DNA of 64,000 nt from Methylibium rhizosphaerae (GCF_006386545.1 NZ_SWAR01000004.1:310001-374000); one strand, 5' to 3'. Counted from the first letter of the stretch, positions 26,883-36,205 are shown. Numbers and translations: made by a program. Notes: generated from the sequence alone by a model not told the origin.

Positions 26883-29800
26883 CGGCCGGCCCTGCCGCCG
26901 GCCCCACCCGCACCCGCACCCGCGTGCCGCGGCCCGGCGCGCTGTCGATGTCCAGCGTGCCGCCGAGCAGGCCGGCGCGCTCTTCCATCCCGAGCAGGCC
27001 GTAGCCCGTGCGCGGGCTGCTGGCATCGAAGCCCACGCCGTCGTCAGTCACGCTGAGGCACCACTCGTCACCCTCCGCGTGCAAGGCAACGCTCGCACGC
27101 GTGGCCTGCGCATGCCTGCGCACGTTGGTGAGCGACTCCTGCGTGATGCGGAACAGCATGATGCCCACGTCGGGGCACAAGTCGTTGGCCGCTGGGTCGA
27201 CGTCGACCTCGCACGGCAGGCCGGTGCTGCGGGTGAACTCGGCGGCCAGCCAGTCGATGGCGGCAGAGAGGCCGCCATCCAGCGCCGGCGGCCTGAGGTC
27301 GGACACCAGGCCCCGCACGGTGGCCACCAGCCGGTCGACCCGCTCCTGCATTTGCTGCCAGCTTTGCGGCGCCAGTGCCTCCCCCGAACCGGTGCGGATG
27401 CGCAGCACCGACACCTCCATGCGCAGGGCAGCGAGCTGCTGGCCCAGCTCGTCGTGCAGTTCGCGCGCCACCCGCTTGCGCTCCTCCTCGAGCGATCGGG
27501 CGTTGTGCGCACCGAACTCCCGCAGCGCCTTGCGCGAGGCATCGAGCTCCTCGGTGCGCAATTCGAGTTCCTGCGTGCGTCGCGACACCTGCTCGCGCAG
27601 CTCGGCGGCTCGCTGCTGCAGCAGTCGCGTGCGCAAGCGGACGAGCGAGCCCACCAGCAACAGCGCCAGCGCCAGCATGGCGGCCCGGAAGGCCGTGGTC
27701 TCGAACCAGGCCGGCTGCACGTGCAGCGGCCAGCGGGCAGTGGTCCATTCACCGGAGCGGTTCGCCGCCTTCACTTCCAGCGTGTATTCGCCGGGCGGCA
27801 CGTTGGTGTAGCGCGCCGCCCGCAATTCGGCGCTCGACGCCGTCCATGACTCTTCCAGGCCCACCAGCCGGTAGGCGTAGCGGGTGCGCTCCGGGGCCGA
27901 GTAGTCGAGCAGCGCGAAGTTGACCTGGACCGCACGCTGCGAAGGGCCCAGCGTGATGCCCGAAGCCTCCACCGGCTGCCCGTCGCCGTCGGCCAGCCGG
28001 ATCGGGGCCTTGAAACGCCAGGGCTGGAATCCATCCGGGTGCACGACGGCCAGACCGTCGCCGCCGAACAGCAGCTCGCCGGCAGGCGTGGCCGCTGCCG
28101 CCGACGTGTAGTACACGCGCTGGCCCACGCCGTCGGCCTTCTGGAGCAATGCCGTGTCCAGCGTGTCGCGGTCGATGCGCAGGATGCCGTTGTCCGCGCT
28201 CACCCACGCATGCCCTTGTGCGTCGAGCAGCAGGGCGTTGGCTGCGTTGTTCTGCAAGCCCTCGTCATGCCCGACGTGCCGCACCCTCGGTGCCGAGCCG
28301 TCGACGCCGGGCTCGACGATGAACACGCCGCCGCCATAGAAGGCCGCCCACAGCCGGCCCCGCTTGTCGTGCACGATGGCCGTGACCATGTTGCTCGACA
28401 GGCCGGCAACGCCCTGCACCTCCAGTTGCGGCCGCTCGACGCGCCCGGTGTCGGGCCGGTAGCGCAGCAGCCCGGTCCAGGTGCCCACCCACAGCGAGCC
28501 GTCGTCGTGGCAGCCGAGCGCGGTGATCGCCTCGCGCTTCAACGCCGGGTCGCCGGCGGGCTGCGCCACCGGCTCATTGGCCGACAGGTCGATGCTGTGC
28601 AGCCCCTCCTGCCCGCCCAGCCACAGCCGGCCGCCGGCCACGCACAGCGACCTGACCAGCGAGTTCTGGCCCAGGCCCCGGACCTTCACCCGCTCGACGC
28701 GACGGCCGCCGTCCCGCGCCCGGTACAGCCCGAGGCCCGTGCCGATGTACACGCTGCCGTCCGGCGCGCCGACCATGCGCAGCACCATGCTGGCGGGCAG
28801 CGCGTTGCCCGGCTGGCCGTCCTGCGGCAGCAGGCGATGCCTGGCCCTGCCATCGGCCGCCACGATGTCGATGCCGCCGCCGCCGCTGCCCAGCCAGACG
28901 CTGCCATCGGGCTGCGCGAGGAGCGCGGTGACCCCGGTGCGGGCGCCGCCGAGCAGACCGGCATCGCCGCCGTACCACGCCGACACGACGCGCTGGCCGG
29001 GATCATGCGAATCGAGCAGGCTGGGCCCGGCGGCCCACATGAGGCCGCTGCGGTCACGCAGCAGCACCGGCACGTTGTCCTTCGCGAGGGTGGCCGGGAC
29101 GTCGGGTTCATGGCGCAGCTGCCGGGTCGTCCAGGTGCGCGTGTCCACCTGCACGATGCCCTGAGCCCAGGTGCCCAGCCACACCTCATGGTCGCCTGCC
29201 TCGGCAATGGCAGCGACCCATTGGGTCTCCAGCCCCTTGCCGTCGCTGCGTTCGGTGTCGCGCACTGGGCGGGCCGATGCGGCACCAGGCTCGATCACGA
29301 AGGCGCCGGTGGCGCGCGTGCCGATCCAGATGCGTCCGGCGCTGTCCTGCACCACCCGCCGCACTTCGACGGCGGCCCGGGCCCGGCCTTCCAGCGGCAC
29401 CGGCTCGAAGGCAGCGGCGCCCCCGCGCAACACGTACAGCCCTTCACGCGTGCCGACCCACAGATGGCCGCCGCGATCGGCGAGCAGCGCGAACACCCGC
29501 TGCACCGGCAGGCCGGGCGGGATGGAACCTTCCGCATGGCGCCCCACGACACGGCCGGTGGCGAGCTCCAGCTGGTCGAGCCCGGCAGCGGTGCCCACCC
29601 ACAGGCGGCCCGCCGCATCGTCGGCGAGCGCCAGCACCCGCGGGCTGCTCAGCCCCCGAGGCCCTGCGCCGAGGGTCCAGAAGCGGCCGTTCGTCTTGTC
29701 GAGCCGCCCCAGGCCGCCGCCGTTCGCACCCAGCCAGAGGCGGCCCTGGCGGTCCTCGTGCAGCACGTTGACGTAGCCGGTCGACGGGCTACCGGGCTTG

Positions 29801-30063
29801 GAGGGGTCCGCGACGTAGCGCTGAAAGCCATAGCCGTCCCAGCTGGCGAGGCCGGTCTGCGAAGCGATCCACATGAGGCCTTCGCGGTCCTGCAGCATCG
29901 CGGCCGGCACGATGTCGCCGGGCAGGCTGACGTGCCGGAACACCGGGACGGCGTCACGCTCCCAGGCACTTGCCGCCAGCGCGCAGGCCCATGGCAGCGC
30001 GAGCAGCCACAGGCACAGGAAGCGGCGCGCCGCGGCGATGTATGTCATGGGGCAGGCCGGCAT
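26866..30063 (-). CDS. Propeller-sensor histidine kinase (Reg_prop, Y_Y_Y, HisKA_3)
   Basis: 1065 residues. Signal peptide or first helix at 13-30 (FLCLWLLALPWACALAASA), then about 650 residues of two-component-propeller repeats (DREGLMWIASQTGLASWDG, DRQGRLWLGANGGGLGRLD and many more), a Y_Y_Y domain near 690-755 (ERTRYAYRLVGLEESWT), a membrane helix near 765-785, a coiled coil, the HisKA_3 box RVARELHDELGQQ with His870, and an HATPase with TDDGVGFD. No receiver follows. Periplasmic propellers of this kind sense sugars or oligosaccharides in other bacteria. It is 66 bp after kdgK on the same strand, so it may sense hexuronates, but no partner regulator is in the window. Confidence 0.9.
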   Translation of the reverse strand: MPACPMTYIAAARRFLCLWLLALPWACALAASAWERDAVPVFRHVSLPGDIVPAAMLQDREGLMWIASQTGLASWDGYGFQRYVADPSKPGSPSTGYVNVLHEDRQGRLWLGANGGGLGRLDKTNGRFWTLGAGPRGLSSPRVLALADDAAGRLWVGTAAGLDQLELATGRVVGRHAEGSIPPGLPVQRVFALLADRGGHLWVGTREGLYVLRGGAAAFEPVPLEGRARAAVEVRRVVQDSAGRIWIGTRATGAFVIEPGAASARPVRDTERSDGKGLETQWVAAIAEAGDHEVWLGTWAQGIVQVDTRTWTTRQLRHEPDVPATLAKDNVPVLLRDRSGLMWAAGPSLLDSHDPGQRVVSAWYGGDAGLLGGARTGVTALLAQPDGSVWLGSGGGGIDIVAADGRARHRLLPQDGQPGNALPASMVLRMVGAPDGSVYIGTGLGLYRARDGGRRVERVKVRGLGQNSLVRSLCVAGGRLWLGGQEGLHSIDLSANEPVAQPAGDPALKREAITALGCHDDGSLWVGTWTGLLRYRPDTGRVERPQLEVQGVAGLSSNMVTAIVHDKRGRLWAAFYGGGVFIVEPGVDGSAPRVRHVGHDEGLQNNAANALLLDAQGHAWVSADNGILRIDRDTLDTALLQKADGVGQRVYYTSAAAATPAGELLFGGDGLAVVHPDGFQPWRFKAPIRLADGDGQPVEASGITLGPSQRAVQVNFALLDYSAPERTRYAYRLVGLEESWTASSAELRAARYTNVPPGEYTLEVKAANRSGEWTTARWPLHVQPAWFETTAFRAAMLALALLLVGSLVRLRTRLLQQRAAELREQVSRRTQELELRTEELDASRKALREFGAHNARSLEEERKRVARELHDELGQQLAALRMEVSVLRIRTGSGEALAPQSWQQMQERVDRLVATVRGLVSDLRPPALDGGLSAAIDWLAAEFTRSTGLPCEVDVDPAANDLCPDVGIMLFRITQESLTNVRRHAQATRASVALHAEGDEWCLSVTDDGVGFDASSPRTGYGLLGMEERAGLLGGTLDIDSAPGRGTRVRVRVGPAAGPAVSRPR

Positions 30064-30129
30064 CCGCCGGATCGTGCCATGGCAGCGCCGCGGCCCAGCC
30101 CACCGGGGCTGCCTGCGGCGCCAAAAACA

Positions 30130-31092
30130 TCACGCGGCGGCGCCGGGGGCCTGCATCAGGTCGGCCATTGCCTCGCGGGGAATCAGCGCGCCGCGGTGCT
30201 GGATCACCCGTGCGGCCAGCCGGTTGCCCAGCAGCGCCGCATCTTGCGCGCTGCCGCCCGGCAGCCGCACGCTCAGGTAGCCGGCAGCGAAGGAATCGCC
30301 GGCGGCGGTGGTGTCCATCACCCGGGCCACCGGCTCGGTGGGCACTTCCACCAGCGGCTCCCGGCCGCACCGGACCAGCGTGGCCTGCCGGCCGCGCTTG
30401 ACCACCACCTCGGGGCAAGGCAGCGCCAGCGCCCGGGCCACCGCCACCTCCAGGCCGGGCAACGCATGCAGCGCCTGGTGGTCGTCGGCCGTGACCAGCG
30501 CCAGCGTCGCCAGCTCGAAGGCCTCGGCATAGGCGGCCAGCGCCTCCTCGTGTCGCGGCCACAGGCGCGGCCGGTAGTTGTTGTCGAACACCACCGGCTT
30601 GCCGCGCCCGCGCAGCCGGCGCATCAGCCCGAAGAGGCGTTCGCGCCCGGCCGCCGGCAGGATGGCCAGGCTGATGCCGCTCAGGTACAGCGCGTCCAGC
30701 GTGTCGCAGGCGGCCTCCAGCGGCGAGGGCTCGGCGGCGTCGAAGTAGGCCCTGGCTGCGCTCGTGTCGCGCCAGTAGCTGAAGCTGCGCTCGCCGTTCG
30801 GGTCGACGTCGATCATGTAGAGCCCGGGCATGCGGCCCGGCACCCGCCGCACCAGGTCCACTGCGACGCCTTCGTCCGTCCAGCGCTGTACGAGGCCGTC
30901 GCTCAGCGGGTCGTCGCCCAGGCCGGTGGCATAGGTCGTGTCGATGCCCCGCGCCTCGCCGCACCGCGCCAGGTAGACGGCGGTGTTGAGGGTGTCGCCG
31001 CCGAATGTCTGCTGCAGCGTGCCGAAGGCCTGCCCCTGCAACTCGAGCATGCACTCGCCGAACAGGGCGACCCGCTGTCGGTTGGGCTCCAT
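30130..31092 (-). CDS. kdgK: PfkB-family sugar kinase, probable 2-keto-3-deoxygluconate kinase
   Basis: 320 residues from ATG MEPNRQRVALFGECM, preceded by GGGGAGTCC. PfkB motifs: GGDTLNTAVYLARCG near 30-44 (substrate side), and DTTAAGDSFAAGYL near 258-271 with the catalytic Asp in AAGDSF. FGECMLEL and NYRPRLWP are typical of KdgK. It would phosphorylate 2-keto-3-deoxygluconate to KDPG. Its place, divergent from uronate dehydrogenase and the TRAP genes, supports a role in hexuronate catabolism. Two GntR-type operators lie upstream. Confidence 0.85.
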   Translation of the reverse strand: MEPNRQRVALFGECMLELQGQAFGTLQQTFGGDTLNTAVYLARCGEARGIDTTYATGLGDDPLSDGLVQRWTDEGVAVDLVRRVPGRMPGLYMIDVDPNGERSFSYWRDTSAARAYFDAAEPSPLEAACDTLDALYLSGISLAILPAAGRERLFGLMRRLRGRGKPVVFDNNYRPRLWPRHEEALAAYAEAFELATLALVTADDHQALHALPGLEVAVARALALPCPEVVVKRGRQATLVRCGREPLVEVPTEPVARVMDTTAAGDSFAAGYLSVRLPGGSAQDAALLGNRLAARVIQHRGALIPREAMADLMQAPGAAA

Positions 31093-31187
31093 GGACTCCC
31101 CAGGATTTATTTGGAACGATGTTTCGATACTCTGCGAAAGGCGTACCGACTTGCCACCGGGATCGACCCGGAGTCCCATTCCGGGTC

Positions 31188-31200
31188 GTTGTCAGACAAC
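31188..31200. promoter_or_regulatory. GntR/FadR-type operator, copy 1
   Basis: GTTGT-CAG-ACAAC: perfect 5-bp arms with a 3-bp centre, the TnGTnnnACnA layout of FadR-subfamily GntR sites. It is about 96 bp upstream of kdgK. Confidence 0.65.
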
Positions 31201-31298
31201 ATCATTTCAAGCACGGAAGCCCTTGCCCAACTTTTTCTCTGGCGCATCGGTGGGTTTCCCCTAGACGTCTTGGCGCTCCATTTCGATACGCTGGCGGA

Positions 31299-31311
31299 GT
31301 TGTACGACAAC
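31299..31311. promoter_or_regulatory. GntR/FadR-type operator, copy 2
   Basis: GTTGT-ACG-ACAAC, same arms as copy 1, 111 bp away. It ends 8 bp before the first udh ATG, so bound repressor would block transcription start or early elongation of udh. Confidence 0.65.
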
Positions 31312-31319
31312 GTATCACT

Positions 31320-32177
31320 ATGGAATCCATGAAAGCTACGCCCGCTCCCGCCCGCCTGCTGCTCACCGGCGCGGCCGGCACGCTCGGCCGTGCGCTGCGA
31401 GACCCGCTGCGCTCGGCCTGCCAGCACCTGCGCCTGTCCGACCTGAAGCCGATGGAAGGCCCCTGGGCGCCCGATGAAAGCTTCGTCGCCTGCGACCTGG
31501 CCGACCGCGCCGGCATGCTGGCGCTGCTGCGGGACGTGGACGCGGTGGTGCACCTGGGCGGCGTGTCGGTCGAGACACCCTTCGATCCCATCCTCTCGGC
31601 CAACATCCTGGGCATCTTCCACCTGTACGAGTCGGCAAGGGTGAACGGCGTGCGCCGCATCGTCTTCGCCAGCTCCAACCATTGCACCGGCGCCTACCCT
31701 CGCAGCGAGCGCCTGCAGGTGACCGACCCGCCCCGGCCCGATGGCTACTACGGCGTGAGCAAGCTGTTCGGCGAGCACATGGCGCAGCTGTACTTCGACC
31801 GCCACGGCATCGAAACGGTGTGCCTGCGCATCGGCAGCGCCACGCCGCAACCGGCGGACAAGCGCGGCCTGTCCACCTGGATCAGCCTGCGCGATCTCAC
31901 CCAGCTCGTGCTGCGCTCGCTGTCGGCGCCCGGCGTCGGCTGCAGCATCGTGTGGGGCGTGTCGGCCAATTCGGCAGCGTGGTGGGACAACGCGGCTCCG
32001 GCCCGGCGGGTGGGCTATGTACCGCAGGACTCGTCGGACGCCTTCGCGGCCCAGGTGCTGGCGCAGCCGCTGCCCGACTACGAACGCGACCCGGCCTCGG
32101 CGACCGCGCGCCTGCAGGGCGGCAGCTTCGTCGGCGTGGGCCCCTTCCCCACCTTCGGCGAGGAGCGCGAGCCGTGA
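31320..32177 (+). CDS. udh: NAD-dependent uronate dehydrogenase
   Basis: 285 residues from the first ATG; a second ATG three codons later is as plausible, and neither has a good ribosome site. Extended short-chain dehydrogenase: TGAAGTLG at 16-23 binds NAD, SSN at 118-120 and Tyr144-x3-Lys148 (YYGVSK) are catalytic. The sequence SSNHCTGAYPRSERL and PLPDYERDP are typical of bacterial uronate dehydrogenases, which oxidise galacturonate or glucuronate to the aldarolactone. The GTG of the following lactonase overlaps its stop. First gene of a udh-lactonase-dctPQM operon. Confidence 0.88.
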   Translation: MESMKATPAPARLLLTGAAGTLGRALRDPLRSACQHLRLSDLKPMEGPWAPDESFVACDLADRAGMLALLRDVDAVVHLGGVSVETPFDPILSANILGIFHLYESARVNGVRRIVFASSNHCTGAYPRSERLQVTDPPRPDGYYGVSKLFGEHMAQLYFDRHGIETVCLRIGSATPQPADKRGLSTWISLRDLTQLVLRSLSAPGVGCSIVWGVSANSAAWWDNAAPARRVGYVPQDSSDAFAAQVLAQPLPDYERDPASATARLQGGSFVGVGPFPTFGEEREP

Positions 32178-33052
32178 GCGTTGCCGTCGAGGTCGCCGTG
32201 GACGTGCGCTGCCGCGTCGGGGAAAGTCCGCTGTGGGACGTGCGCGATGCCTGCCTGCACTGGGTCGACATCAGCGGCCAGGCCGTATGGCGCCACGACC
32301 CCTCCGCCGGCCGCACCACCCGCTGGAGCACGCCCGAGCCGGTGGGCTGCATCGCGCCGCGCGCCAGCGGCGGCTTCATCGCCGCCATGCAGACCGGCGT
32401 CTACGCCTTCGAACTCGGCGAAACGCTGGCACCCCGGCTTCTGGCCGCCGCGCAGCATCCCGCACCGCAGCGCTTCAACGACGGCCGCTGCGACCGCCAG
32501 GGCCGCTTCTGGGTCGGCAGCATGTTCCCCGACCCGGCCCAGGCCCGGCGCAACGGACGGCTCGCCCGGCTCGACGCCGGCACCTGGGCACCTCCGCTGC
32601 TCGAAGACATGATCGTGCCCAACGGCCTGGCCTTCAGCCCCGACGGCCGCACGCTGTATGCGAGCGACTCGCACGCCACCGTCGCCACGGTGTGGGCCTT
32701 CGACTACGACCCCGACACCGGTCGCGCAAGCAGGCAGCGCGCCTTCATCGACAAGCTGCCCGCCGGCCGGCCCGACGGCGCGGCGGTCGATGCCGACGGC
32801 TGCTACTGGATCTGCGCCAACGACGGCGCCGCAGTGCTGCGCTACACGCCGGGCGGCCGGCTCGACCGGCGCATCGACCTGCCGGTGGCCAAACCCTCGA
32901 TGTGCGCCTTCGGAGGCGCGCAGCTCGACACCCTGTACGTGACGTCGATACGCCCTGACGGCGACGGCGCCTTGGCACAACCCCTGGCCGGCGCGGTGTT
33001 CGCCTGCCGGCCAGGGGTGCGTGGCCTCGTGGAACCCGCCTACGCGGGCTGA
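32174..33052 (+). CDS. SMP-30/gluconolactonase family lactonase
   Basis: 292 residues from a GTG that overlaps the udh stop (GTGA) and has GAGGAGCGCGAG before it. Six-bladed propeller lactonase with metal residues in family positions: Glu17 (VGESPLW), Asn in [18 protein letters not shown], Asn in [19 protein letters not shown] and Asp in [13 protein letters not shown]. It should open the aldarolactone produced by uronate dehydrogenase to glucarate or galactarate; homologues act on gluconolactone or arabinolactone. Translational coupling with udh strengthens the pathway role. Confidence 0.88.
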   Translation: MSVAVEVAVDVRCRVGESPLWDVRDACLHWVDISGQAVWRHDPSAGRTTRWSTPEPVGCIAPRASGGFIAAMQTGVYAFELGETLAPRLLAAAQHPAPQRFNDGRCDRQGRFWVGSMFPDPAQARRNGRLARLDAGTWAPPLLEDMIVPNGLAFSPDGRTLYASDSHATVATVWAFDYDPDTGRASRQRAFIDKLPAGRPDGAAVDADGCYWICANDGAAVLRYTPGGRLDRRIDLPVAKPSMCAFGGAQLDTLYVTSIRPDGDGALAQPLAGAVFACRPGVRGLVEPAYAG

Positions 33053-33102
33053 AGCGAGCAGCGCCCTACCCCAGCTCCAACACCACAGACGGAGACAGCG
33101 AC

Positions 33103-34068
33103 ATGAACCGGAAGACCTCCCTCGCCGCCGCGCTGGCGCTCGCCTTGCCGGCACTGGCTTCGGCCATCGAGTTCCGCTCGGCCGACATCCACCCCGACGG
33201 CTACCCCACCGTCGAAGCCGTCAAGTTCATGGGCGAGCAGCTCAAGAAGCTGACCGGCGGCAAGCACTCGATCAACGTGTTCAACAACGGCAAGCTCGGC
33301 AACGAGAAGGACACGATCGAGCAGACCAAGCTTGGCGCCATCGCCATCGCGCGGGTCAACATCGCGCCGATGAACAACATCTGCCCGGCCACCATCGTGC
33401 CGACCATGCCCTTCCTGTTCCGCAGCACCGAGCACATGCGCAAGGTGCTCGACGGCCCGATCGGCGAGGAGATCCTGAAGAGCTGCGAGGCGCAGGGCTT
33501 CGTCGGCCTGGCCTACTACGACAGCGGCGCGCGTTCGATCTACACGGTGAAGAAGCCGGTCAAGACGGTGGAAGACACCAAGGGCATGAAGATCCGCGTG
33601 CAGCAGTCGGACCTGTGGGTCGCGCTGATGGAGGCGATGGGCGCCAATGCCACGCCCATGCCCTTCGGCGAGGTGTACACGGCGCTGAAGACCGGACTGG
33701 TGGATGCGGCCGAGAACAACTACCCGTCGTTCGAGAGCTCGCGCCACTTCGAGGTGGCCAAGTACTACTCGAAGACCGAGCACTCGATGGCGCCCGAGGT
33801 GCTGCTGTTCTCGAAGCGGGTGTGGGACGGCCTCTCGCCCGACGACCAGAAGGCGCTGCGCCAGGCCGCCAAGGACTCGGTGCCCCACATGCGCAAGCTG
33901 TGGGACGAGCGCGAGGCCAAGTCGCTGGCCACGGTGAAGGCCGCCGGCGCCGAGATCATCGAAGTGGACAAGGCCTCGTTCCGCAATGCGGTGAAGCCGG
34001 TGTACGTGAAGTTCCTGCGCGAGCCCAAGCTGCTCGACCTGGTCAAGCGCATCCAGGAAACGCAATAA
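33103..34068 (+). CDS. dctP: TRAP transporter substrate-binding protein DctP
   Basis: 321 residues. Signal peptide [21 protein letters not shown], then the DctP periplasmic binding fold: [41 protein letters not shown], and [20 protein letters not shown] near 188-207. The Arg that holds a carboxylate is likely in [10 protein letters not shown] near 163. It captures a sugar acid, probably a hexuronate, in the periplasm for the DctQM membrane unit. 50 bp after the lactonase gene. An RNA hairpin follows, which would raise its level over dctQM. Confidence 0.92.
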   Translation: MNRKTSLAAALALALPALASAIEFRSADIHPDGYPTVEAVKFMGEQLKKLTGGKHSINVFNNGKLGNEKDTIEQTKLGAIAIARVNIAPMNNICPATIVPTMPFLFRSTEHMRKVLDGPIGEEILKSCEAQGFVGLAYYDSGARSIYTVKKPVKTVEDTKGMKIRVQQSDLWVALMEAMGANATPMPFGEVYTALKTGLVDAAENNYPSFESSRHFEVAKYYSKTEHSMAPEVLLFSKRVWDGLSPDDQKALRQAAKDSVPHMRKLWDEREAKSLATVKAAGAEIIEVDKASFRNAVKPVYVKFLREPKLLDLVKRIQETQ

Positions 34069-34080
34069 CCACCTGAGGGC

Positions 34081-34105
34081 GGCGCGCCCGGACAGCGGGC
34101 GCGCC
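34081..34105 (+). other. Intercistronic hairpin between dctP and dctQ
   Basis: GGCGCGCCC (34081-34089) and GGGCGCGCC (34097-34105), a perfect 9-bp stem with a 7-base loop, without a T-run. Such stems often protect the binding-protein message from 3' decay. Confidence 0.6.
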
Positions 34106-34115
34106 GGAGTCTTCT

Positions 34116-34604
34116 ATGTACACAAGAATCTGCGCCACGCTGGCGCGCTGGTGCATGTGGGTCGGCGTGGTCGGCCTGGTGCTGCTGATCGTTGCTGTGG
34201 CAGTGCAGGTGTTCGGCCGCTACGTGCTCAACAGCACCCCCACCTGGGCCGAAAGCCTCGCGCTGCTGCTGGTGCTGTACGTCACGATGCTGGGCGTGGC
34301 CGCGGGCGTGCGCGACGCCGGCCACATCGGGCTCGAGTCCTTCCTGGTGCTGCTGCCCGAGAAGCAGCGCCTGCGCTTCGAGATGCTCATCCATGTGCTG
34401 GTGGCCTGCTTCGGCGCGCTGATGGCCTGGTACTGCCTGATGCTCGGCATCTCGGTCATGGACTACAAGCTGCCCACGCTGGGCGTTTCCGAATCCCTCC
34501 GCTACTGGCCCGCGGCGATCGCGGGTGTGCTGATCGTGCTGTTTTCCATCGAACACCTCATCGCGCTCGTGCAGGGCCGCGCCGTGGAGCCCTCATGGCA
34601 CTGA
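34116..34604 (+). CDS. dctQ: TRAP transporter small permease DctQ
   Basis: 162 residues with four membrane helices (about 12-34, 48-68, 88-110, 128-150). VAVQVFGRYVLNSTPTWAESLALLLVLYV is the DctQ hallmark. It forms the small membrane subunit of the sodium-driven TRAP system with DctM. GGAG lies 8 bases before the ATG. The dctM start lies inside the end of this gene (10-bp overlap), so the two are coupled. Confidence 0.92.
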   Translation: MYTRICATLARWCMWVGVVGLVLLIVAVAVQVFGRYVLNSTPTWAESLALLLVLYVTMLGVAAGVRDAGHIGLESFLVLLPEKQRLRFEMLIHVLVACFGALMAWYCLMLGISVMDYKLPTLGVSESLRYWPAAIAGVLIVLFSIEHLIALVQGRAVEPSWH

Positions 34605-35881
34605 CCCTGCTCAGCCTTTCGTTCCTCGCCTTCCTGGTGCTCGGGGTGCCGGTCGCGTTTTCGATCGGCTTGGCGGCCATCGCGGCCATCCTTTACGAAG
34701 GACTGCCGCTCGAAGTGGTGTTCCAGCAGATGACCTCGGGCATGAACGCGTTCTCGTTCCTGGCCATTCCGTTCTTCATCTTCGCCGGCGAGCTGATGAT
34801 GTACGGCGGCATCGCCGACCGCATCGTCGCCTTCGCCAAGAGCGTGGTGGGCCACATCCGCGGCGGGCTGGGCATGTCGAACGTGGTGGCCTGCACGCTG
34901 TTCGGCGGCGTGGCCGGTTCGCCGGTGGCCGACGTGTCGGCGATGGGCTCGGTGATGATCCCGATGATGAAGCGCGAGGGCTATCACGCCGACTATGCAG
35001 TCAACGTGACGACCCATGCGGCACTGGTGGGCGCGCTCATGCCCACCAGCCACAACATGATCATCTACACCCTGGCCGCAGGCGGGAAGGTGTCGATCGC
35101 CGCGCTCATCCTCGCCGGCCTGCTGCCTGCGGTGCTGCTCACGCTGTGCAACCTCGGCGCGGCCTACTACGTGGCCATCCAGCGCGGCTATCCGGCCGGC
35201 ACCTTCCCGGGCTGGAGCATCGTCGCGCGGTCGCTGGCGGCTTCGCTGCCGGGGCTGTTCGTGGTGGTGGTGATCCTGGGCGGCATCCTGTCGGGCGTGT
35301 TCACCGCCACCGAGTCGGCCGCCGTCGCGGTGATCTATGCGCTCGCGCTCACCGTGCTGGTGTACCGCTCGCTGAAGTGGGAGGACTTCCTCAAGGCGGC
35401 GGCCAAGGCGGTCAAGACCACCGGCGTGGTGCTGCTGCTGATCGGCGTGTCGGCCAGCTTCGGCTACCTCATCAGCCTGTACGGCGTGGCCGAGCTCACC
35501 GGGCGCATGCTGGGGGCGATGACTGACAACCCCTGGATGATCTTCCTGCTGGTCAACATCATCCTGTTCCTGCTCGGCACTTTCCTGGACATGGCGGCCA
35601 CCATCCTGATCTGCACGCCGATCTTCCTGCCGATCTGCATGCACTACGGCATGAGCGAGGTGCAGTTCGGCATCATGCTGCTGATCAACTGCGCACTCGG
35701 GCTCAACACGCCGCCGGTGGGCACGGTGCAGTTCATCGGCTGTGCGATCGGCGGTGTGTCGGTCGGCACGGTGATGCGCACCATCGCGCCGTTCTACGGG
35801 GCGCTGCTGCTGGCCTTGCTGCTGGTGACCTACGTGCCGGCGTTCTCGATGTGGCTGCCCACGGTGGTGCTGGCCAAGTGA
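34595..35881 (+). CDS. dctM: TRAP transporter large permease DctM
   Basis: 428 residues, about 12 membrane segments. Typical DctM motifs: LAIPFFIFAGELMMYGGIADRIV near 50-72, GGVAGSPVADVSAMGSVMIPMM near 103-124, and ALGLNTPPVGTVQFI near 366-380. It forms the ion-coupled channel for the acid bound by DctP. Overlaps dctQ by 10 bp. Two GC-rich hairpins follow the stop codon and end the operon. Confidence 0.93.
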   Translation: MALTLLSLSFLAFLVLGVPVAFSIGLAAIAAILYEGLPLEVVFQQMTSGMNAFSFLAIPFFIFAGELMMYGGIADRIVAFAKSVVGHIRGGLGMSNVVACTLFGGVAGSPVADVSAMGSVMIPMMKREGYHADYAVNVTTHAALVGALMPTSHNMIIYTLAAGGKVSIAALILAGLLPAVLLTLCNLGAAYYVAIQRGYPAGTFPGWSIVARSLAASLPGLFVVVVILGGILSGVFTATESAAVAVIYALALTVLVYRSLKWEDFLKAAAKAVKTTGVVLLLIGVSASFGYLISLYGVAELTGRMLGAMTDNPWMIFLLVNIILFLLGTFLDMAATILICTPIFLPICMHYGMSEVQFGIMLLINCALGLNTPPVGTVQFIGCAIGGVSVGTVMRTIAPFYGALLLALLLVTYVPAFSMWLPTVVLAK

Positions 35882-35900
35882 AAGTGACTTGACTTGTGCC

Positions 35901-35960
35901 CGCGCCGGCAGATGCCGGCGCGGCGGGCGCGCGATGGCCGGGCGCCTGAACAGCGCCCGG
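35901..35960 (+). terminator. Double hairpin downstream of dctM
   Basis: First stem CGCGCCGGCA/TGCCGGCGCG (35901-35922), second stem CCGGGCGC/GCGCCCGG (35938-35960). Neither has a T-run, but together they lie between the converging dctM and DUF3309 genes, where transcripts should end. Confidence 0.5.
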
Positions 35961-35994
35961 TGCCTCCTTGCGGCAAACGCTACAGGCCGGGCCG

Positions 35995-36153
35995 CTACAA
36001 CCTGCCCATGAGGAACAGCACGAGCAGCACGACCAGCACCAGGGCCAGGCCGCCGCTGGGGTAGTAACCCCAGGAGCTGCTGTAGGGCCAGGTGGGCAGC
36101 GCGCCGACGACCAGCAGCACCAGCACGATCAACAGCAAGGTGGTGAGCGACAT
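35995..36153 (-). CDS. DUF3309 small membrane protein
   Basis: 52 residues: MSLTTLLLIVLVLLVVGALPTWPYSSSWGYYPSG and a second helix LALVLVVLLVLFLMGRL, the complete DUF3309 pattern with its central aromatic PYSSSWGYYP turn. Function unknown. GAAAGGACTCCCC precedes the ATG; the longer open frame to 36234 is not used. A sigma-54-like promoter (36206-36221) faces it. Confidence 0.85.
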   Translation of the reverse strand: MSLTTLLLIVLVLLVVGALPTWPYSSSWGYYPSGGLALVLVVLLVLFLMGRL

Positions 36154-36205
36154 GGGGAGTCCTTTCTTCGCGGGTTGACACCTGCGCTCCTTCCGGTGCG
36201 TCGCA

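Larger units (their letters stand above)
31093..31319. promoter_or_regulatory. Divergent kdgK-udh control region
   Basis: 227 bp without a gene. It holds two 13-bp operators with identical arms (31188-31200 and 31299-31311) and two copies of TTTCGATAC (31122 and 31281). No ribosome site is obvious in front of udh. Confidence 0.6.

Noticed and set aside
28039-31332. Open frame of 1097 codons on the plus strand opposite the propeller kinase and kdgK
   Set aside because: Shadow of the two minus-strand genes; composition and lack of any domain argue against coding.
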